A stretch of 64,000 bases of DNA from Polyodon spathula (Eukaryota > Chordata > Actinopteri > Acipenseriformes > Polyodontidae), in contig NC_054536.1 in the NCBI RefSeq assembly GCF_017654505.1, positions 26,974,012 to 27,038,011 of the forward strand. Direction: 5' to 3'. The notes below the pieces were generated by a model. That model worked only from the letters and a program-made list of their open reading frames with translations. It was not told the DNA's origin and did no database searches. The position numbers and the translations under genes were made by a program. Positions 60,891 to 64,000 of the stretch are shown here, one piece after another; position 1 is the first letter of the stretch, and each line of letters starts with the position of its first letter.

Positions 60891-61208
60891 TAAAATAAAA
60901 TCTTACTATTACAAAAAAAGTGGCTGAAATATTGCTTTGCCACCACCAACTAAAACTGGGGGCAAAAAAACACAATACATACATTTTGAAAAAAAAAAGC
61001 AATCAAATTTAATTGAATTTTTTTATTCATTTATATTGCTTTCTCATGTACTTTCATGTTAGGTTTTCCAGCAGTTAAATTTCTTTCATTTATGTAACAA
61101 TAGCAGTCTATCTTTTATTTTCAAATATACTTACTTTGTGCAACATACAGCAGTCAGATAGATTTATAAATATTAACTGTACATATTAAATGTTGCATGG
61201 TATATATA
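60891..61208. other. Unannotated AT-rich sequence
   Basis: Nothing was recognised. Confidence 0.4.
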
Positions 61209-61210
61209 TA

Positions 61211-62819
61211 CAGTGCCTTGCAAAAGTACTCAGACCCTTGACCAATTCTCTCATATTACTGAATTACAAATGGTACATTGAAATTTCGTTCTGTTTGATA
61301 TTTTATTTTTAAACACTGAAACTCAGAATCAATTACTGTAAGGTGACATTGGTTTTATGTTGGGAAATATTTTTAAGAAAAATAAAAAACTGAAATATCT
61401 TGCTTGCATAATTATTCAACCCCTGTGCTGTGGAAGCTCCCAGTTTGCACCGATGAAAGAAACTGCCCTAACGAGGACACAATTACCTTTCCATTGGCCT
61501 CCACCTGTGAACCATTAAAGTTGCTGTCACATTTTCTGGATAAAAACCCCACTGTTGAAGGATCATTGGTAAGGCTGTGAATCTGAAGGAAAATGAAGAC
61601 CAAAGAGCATTCTACAGAAGTTAGAGATAAAGTAATACAAATGCATAGATTAGGGAAAGGGTACAAAATAATATCCAAGTGTTTGGATATCCCAGTGAGC
61701 ACAGTTGGATCAATAATCAGGAAGTGGAAGCTGCATCACACCACCCAGGCACTGCCAAGAAAAGGCCGTCCCTCAAAACTCAGCGCTCAAACAAGAAGGA
61801 GACTTGTGAGATAAGCCACAGAGAGGCCAACAATCACTTTGAAGGAGCTACAGAGTTCAGTGGCTGGGAGTGGAGTAATGGTGCACCAGTCAACCATATC
61901 AAGATCTCTGCATAACACTGGCCTGTATGGGAGGGTGGCAAGAAAGAAGCCGTTGCTCAAAAAGTACCATCTGAAAGCACGTCTGGAGTTTGCCAGAAAG
62001 CATGAGAGTAACCCAGCCGCGATGTGGGAAAAGGTTTTGTGGTCAGAGAGACCAAGATAGAGCTTTTTGGCCAAAACTCAAAGCGCTATGTGTGGCGCAA
62101 ACCTAACACTGCCCATGCCTCAGGGCGCACCATCCCTACAGTGAAGTATGGTGGTGGCAGCATCATGCTGTGGGGATGCTTCTCATCAGCAGAGACTGGG
62201 CATCTTGTTACAACTGAAGGTAGAATGGATGGAGCAAAATACAGGAAAATACTGCAAGAGAATCTGCTTCAGTCCGCTAAAAAACTGAAGCTTGGGAGGA
62301 AATTCACCTTTCAGCAGGACTACGATCCCAAGCACAAGGCCAAAGCAACATTGGAATGGCACAAGAACAAAAAGGTGAATGTCCTACAGTGGCCATGTCA
62401 AAGTCCTGATCTCAATCCCATTGAGAATCTGTGGCACTATTTGAAAATTGTGGTCCACAAGCGTCGTCCAACCAACCTGAACAACCTGGAGCAAATCTGC
62501 CAAGAAGAGTGCGCCAAAATCACTCCGATACTGTGTGCAAAGCTGGTACATACTTACCCCAAAAGACTTAAAGCTGTTATTGCAGCGAAAGGTGGCTCTA
62601 CCAAATATTAATGTGTGGGGGTTGAATACTTATGCAAGCAAGATATTTCAGTTTTTTATTTTTCTTAAAAATATTTCCCAACATAAAACCAATGTCACCT
62701 TACAATAATTGATTTTGAGTTTAAGTGTTTAAAAATAAAATATCAAACAGAACGAAATTTCAATGTTCCATTTGTAATATGAGAGAATTGGTCAGGGGTC
62801 TGAATACTTTTGCAAGGCA

Positions 62820-62822
<3 letters not shown>
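61211..62822 (+). mobile_element. Full-length Tc1-like transposon with ~225-bp inverted repeats
   Basis: The ends CAGTGCCTTGCAAAAGTACT and (reversed right end) CAGTGCCTTGCAAAAGTATT begin inverted repeats that stay highly similar for about 225 bp. Inside each, GCTTGCATAA(T/G)TATTCAACCCC mimics the outer terminus, giving the IR/DR layout. TA precedes the left end. The right flank is TG, probably a mutated TA, before a long (TA)n array. The length of 1612 bp is normal for Tc1. The transposase lies inside in the plus orientation. Confidence 0.9.
61593..62611 (+). pseudogene. Near-complete Tc1 transposase with one stop and one frameshift
   Basis: The start ATG encodes MKTKEHSTEVRDKVIQMHRL, with helix-turn-helix ISKCLDIPVSTVGSIIRKW and an AT-hook-like GRPSKLS. 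A TAA at about 61812 interrupts VR(E)ATERPTITLKELQ. The second half reads GRVARKKPLLKKYHLKARLE. At about 62047 a single base is missing from the GAT codon of the SDETK motif, destroying the first catalytic Asp and shifting the frame. The frame then continues cleanly with [51 protein letters not shown] (second Asp) and SPDLNPIENLWHYLK (Glu), ending GGSTKY-stop. The total is about 340 codons, the usual Tc1 length. Confidence 0.9.

Positions 62823-62823
<1 letters not shown>

Positions 62824-62908
<85 letters not shown>
62824..62908. repeat. (TA)n microsatellite
   Basis: About 85 bp of TA repeats next to the right end of the Tc1 element. Confidence 0.95.
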
Positions 62909-62911
<3 letters not shown>

Positions 62912-64000
62912 ATCATATATACCAAAGATTTGAAGTATGATTTACAAATAAATGTTTATTGTAAGTGCATGTTTGGTATTCTTAAATATTCAAAACTGAA
63001 CTATGGTAAACTGATATACTTAAAATTGATGACTGATTATGTTGACAGGAAACTGTCAAGAAGCATTAACTAAATTGATACTTAACTACATATGCCATAC
63101 AGTTTCTGAGTTGATTTTCATTTAAACTATGCAATGCATTTAATTGAAAAAAAAAATGATACAAATCAAAGACATTAAACCACATTTAAAACGATATAAT
63201 AAGGTTTGCTGGCAGCAGCCTGTTTGGCCGTTCTCAATACCAGTACAAACTATACTTCTAGTATGAAACCCCACAAAGACTGCTGCCAGTAGTTTAACAT
63301 CAGGACTGAATAAAGAGAAATATTTCTATTTTGTTGTAAGTTTAGAAAAAGGGAAGTGGATAGTTATACTAAGAATTTGTTTTGTGCAGCTACTGGCAGC
63401 AGTGAAATCCGCTGCCTTAGTGCCAGTAAAAATACTACTGGTAGTAACATCTGGATTTTTTTAAATATAGCTCAGGAACAAACTGCACCATTTGTTTCTA
63501 GTTCAAAAACTTGTCGTTATACAAAAACATTGATTCGCATTAAGTTCTATTAAGGATTACTGAACAATACAATTATGTTAAGACGAAGACAAAACGGTTG
63601 TCTTTAAAAATAAATAGTGCAGTTCAAATGATATTAAACTTGCAATTTTTTTCATGACTTTTCCTAAACATGTTTTTTATTATTTATTCAATTTTCCAGG
63701 CATTTCCAGACCTGGAAATCGCCATTTTCAGCTTCCATGACTGTTACAATGATTTTGCTTTGATCCCGCTCTGTCCATTTCTATATGTTCCACAGATGTA
63801 TTCCGCAAAAATAACAGAGAAAGGATCATTTGACACATCTGATTAGTTAGTAGTTAGGCAAACATCAAAAAGCTACAATTATAAGGGGACTTCCTGTACC
63901 CCCTATAATCCTAAAAGCATCTTATACAAAAGTGGTCTTCCAGATCACTATCATATATGCTCAGGTCCAACAGAGGTGCAACTTTCAAGTGGTCTGTTTT
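62909..64000. other. Unannotated AT-rich sequence
   Basis: It holds a 13-bp inverted pair (63280-63292 and 63390-63402) separated by about 97 bp. No gene was recognised. Confidence 0.4.

Overview
This window looks like intronic and intergenic DNA of a ray-finned fish. It is AT-rich with scattered (TA)n and (CA)n arrays, and the protein-coding signal is mostly decayed transposons of fish-typical families: Tc1, hAT, PIF/Harbinger, piggyBac, DIRS, an L2/Rex-type LINE and LTR elements. The repeat mix would suit a non-teleost such as a sturgeon, paddlefish or gar, but that is an impression and has not been tested. No prokaryotic feature, rRNA, tRNA gene or CRISPR array is visible.

Host gene. Four segments on the minus strand look like exons of a host gene: 38334-38516, 28671-28849, 19228-19450 and 17821-18011. 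Each has AG/GT borders or a terminal stop, and an open frame. The last two join in phase and end at TAA. I do not recognise the protein; it looks helical. A plus-strand terminal-exon candidate (18943-19068) lies inside the last intron, and a weaker minus-strand exon candidate is at 24346-24487. Transposons fill the introns.

Layout. At 0.2-0.7 kb there is a Harbinger relic. Between 5 and 8.4 kb there is a hAT-like MITE, a Tc1 scrap and a diverged tandem duplication. From 10.2 to 12.5 kb a long-inverted-repeat (foldback) element carries a decayed ZBED-like hAT. From 19.8 to 20.9 kb an old LTR is interrupted by microsatellites and another LTR-like piece. From 21.2 to 22.5 kb there is a DNA transposon with ~150 bp terminal inverted repeats. 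From 33.1 to 37 kb a Tc1 split by a hAT element is followed by a ZMYM1-like hAT and a DIRS fragment. From 45.6 to 50.8 kb there are DIRS pieces with a Tc1. At 51.7-52.4 kb there is a clean solo LTR with a perfect 5-bp target duplication. From 52.8 to 55.9 kb there is a piggyBac relic and a LINE 3' end. From 58.6 to 62.8 kb there are two more Tc1 copies and a hAT-like C-terminal gene.

Most interesting signal. The 21194-22524 transposon encodes a widespread but poorly classified transposon protein on the minus strand. Directly upstream are five uninterrupted heat-shock-element half-sites, a second three-unit heat-shock element and two TATAAATA boxes. This is the architecture of a heat-shock promoter on a mobile element. 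Its ends begin CAC(T/C) and are flanked by TAG on both sides, which suggests the CACTA/CMC superfamily.
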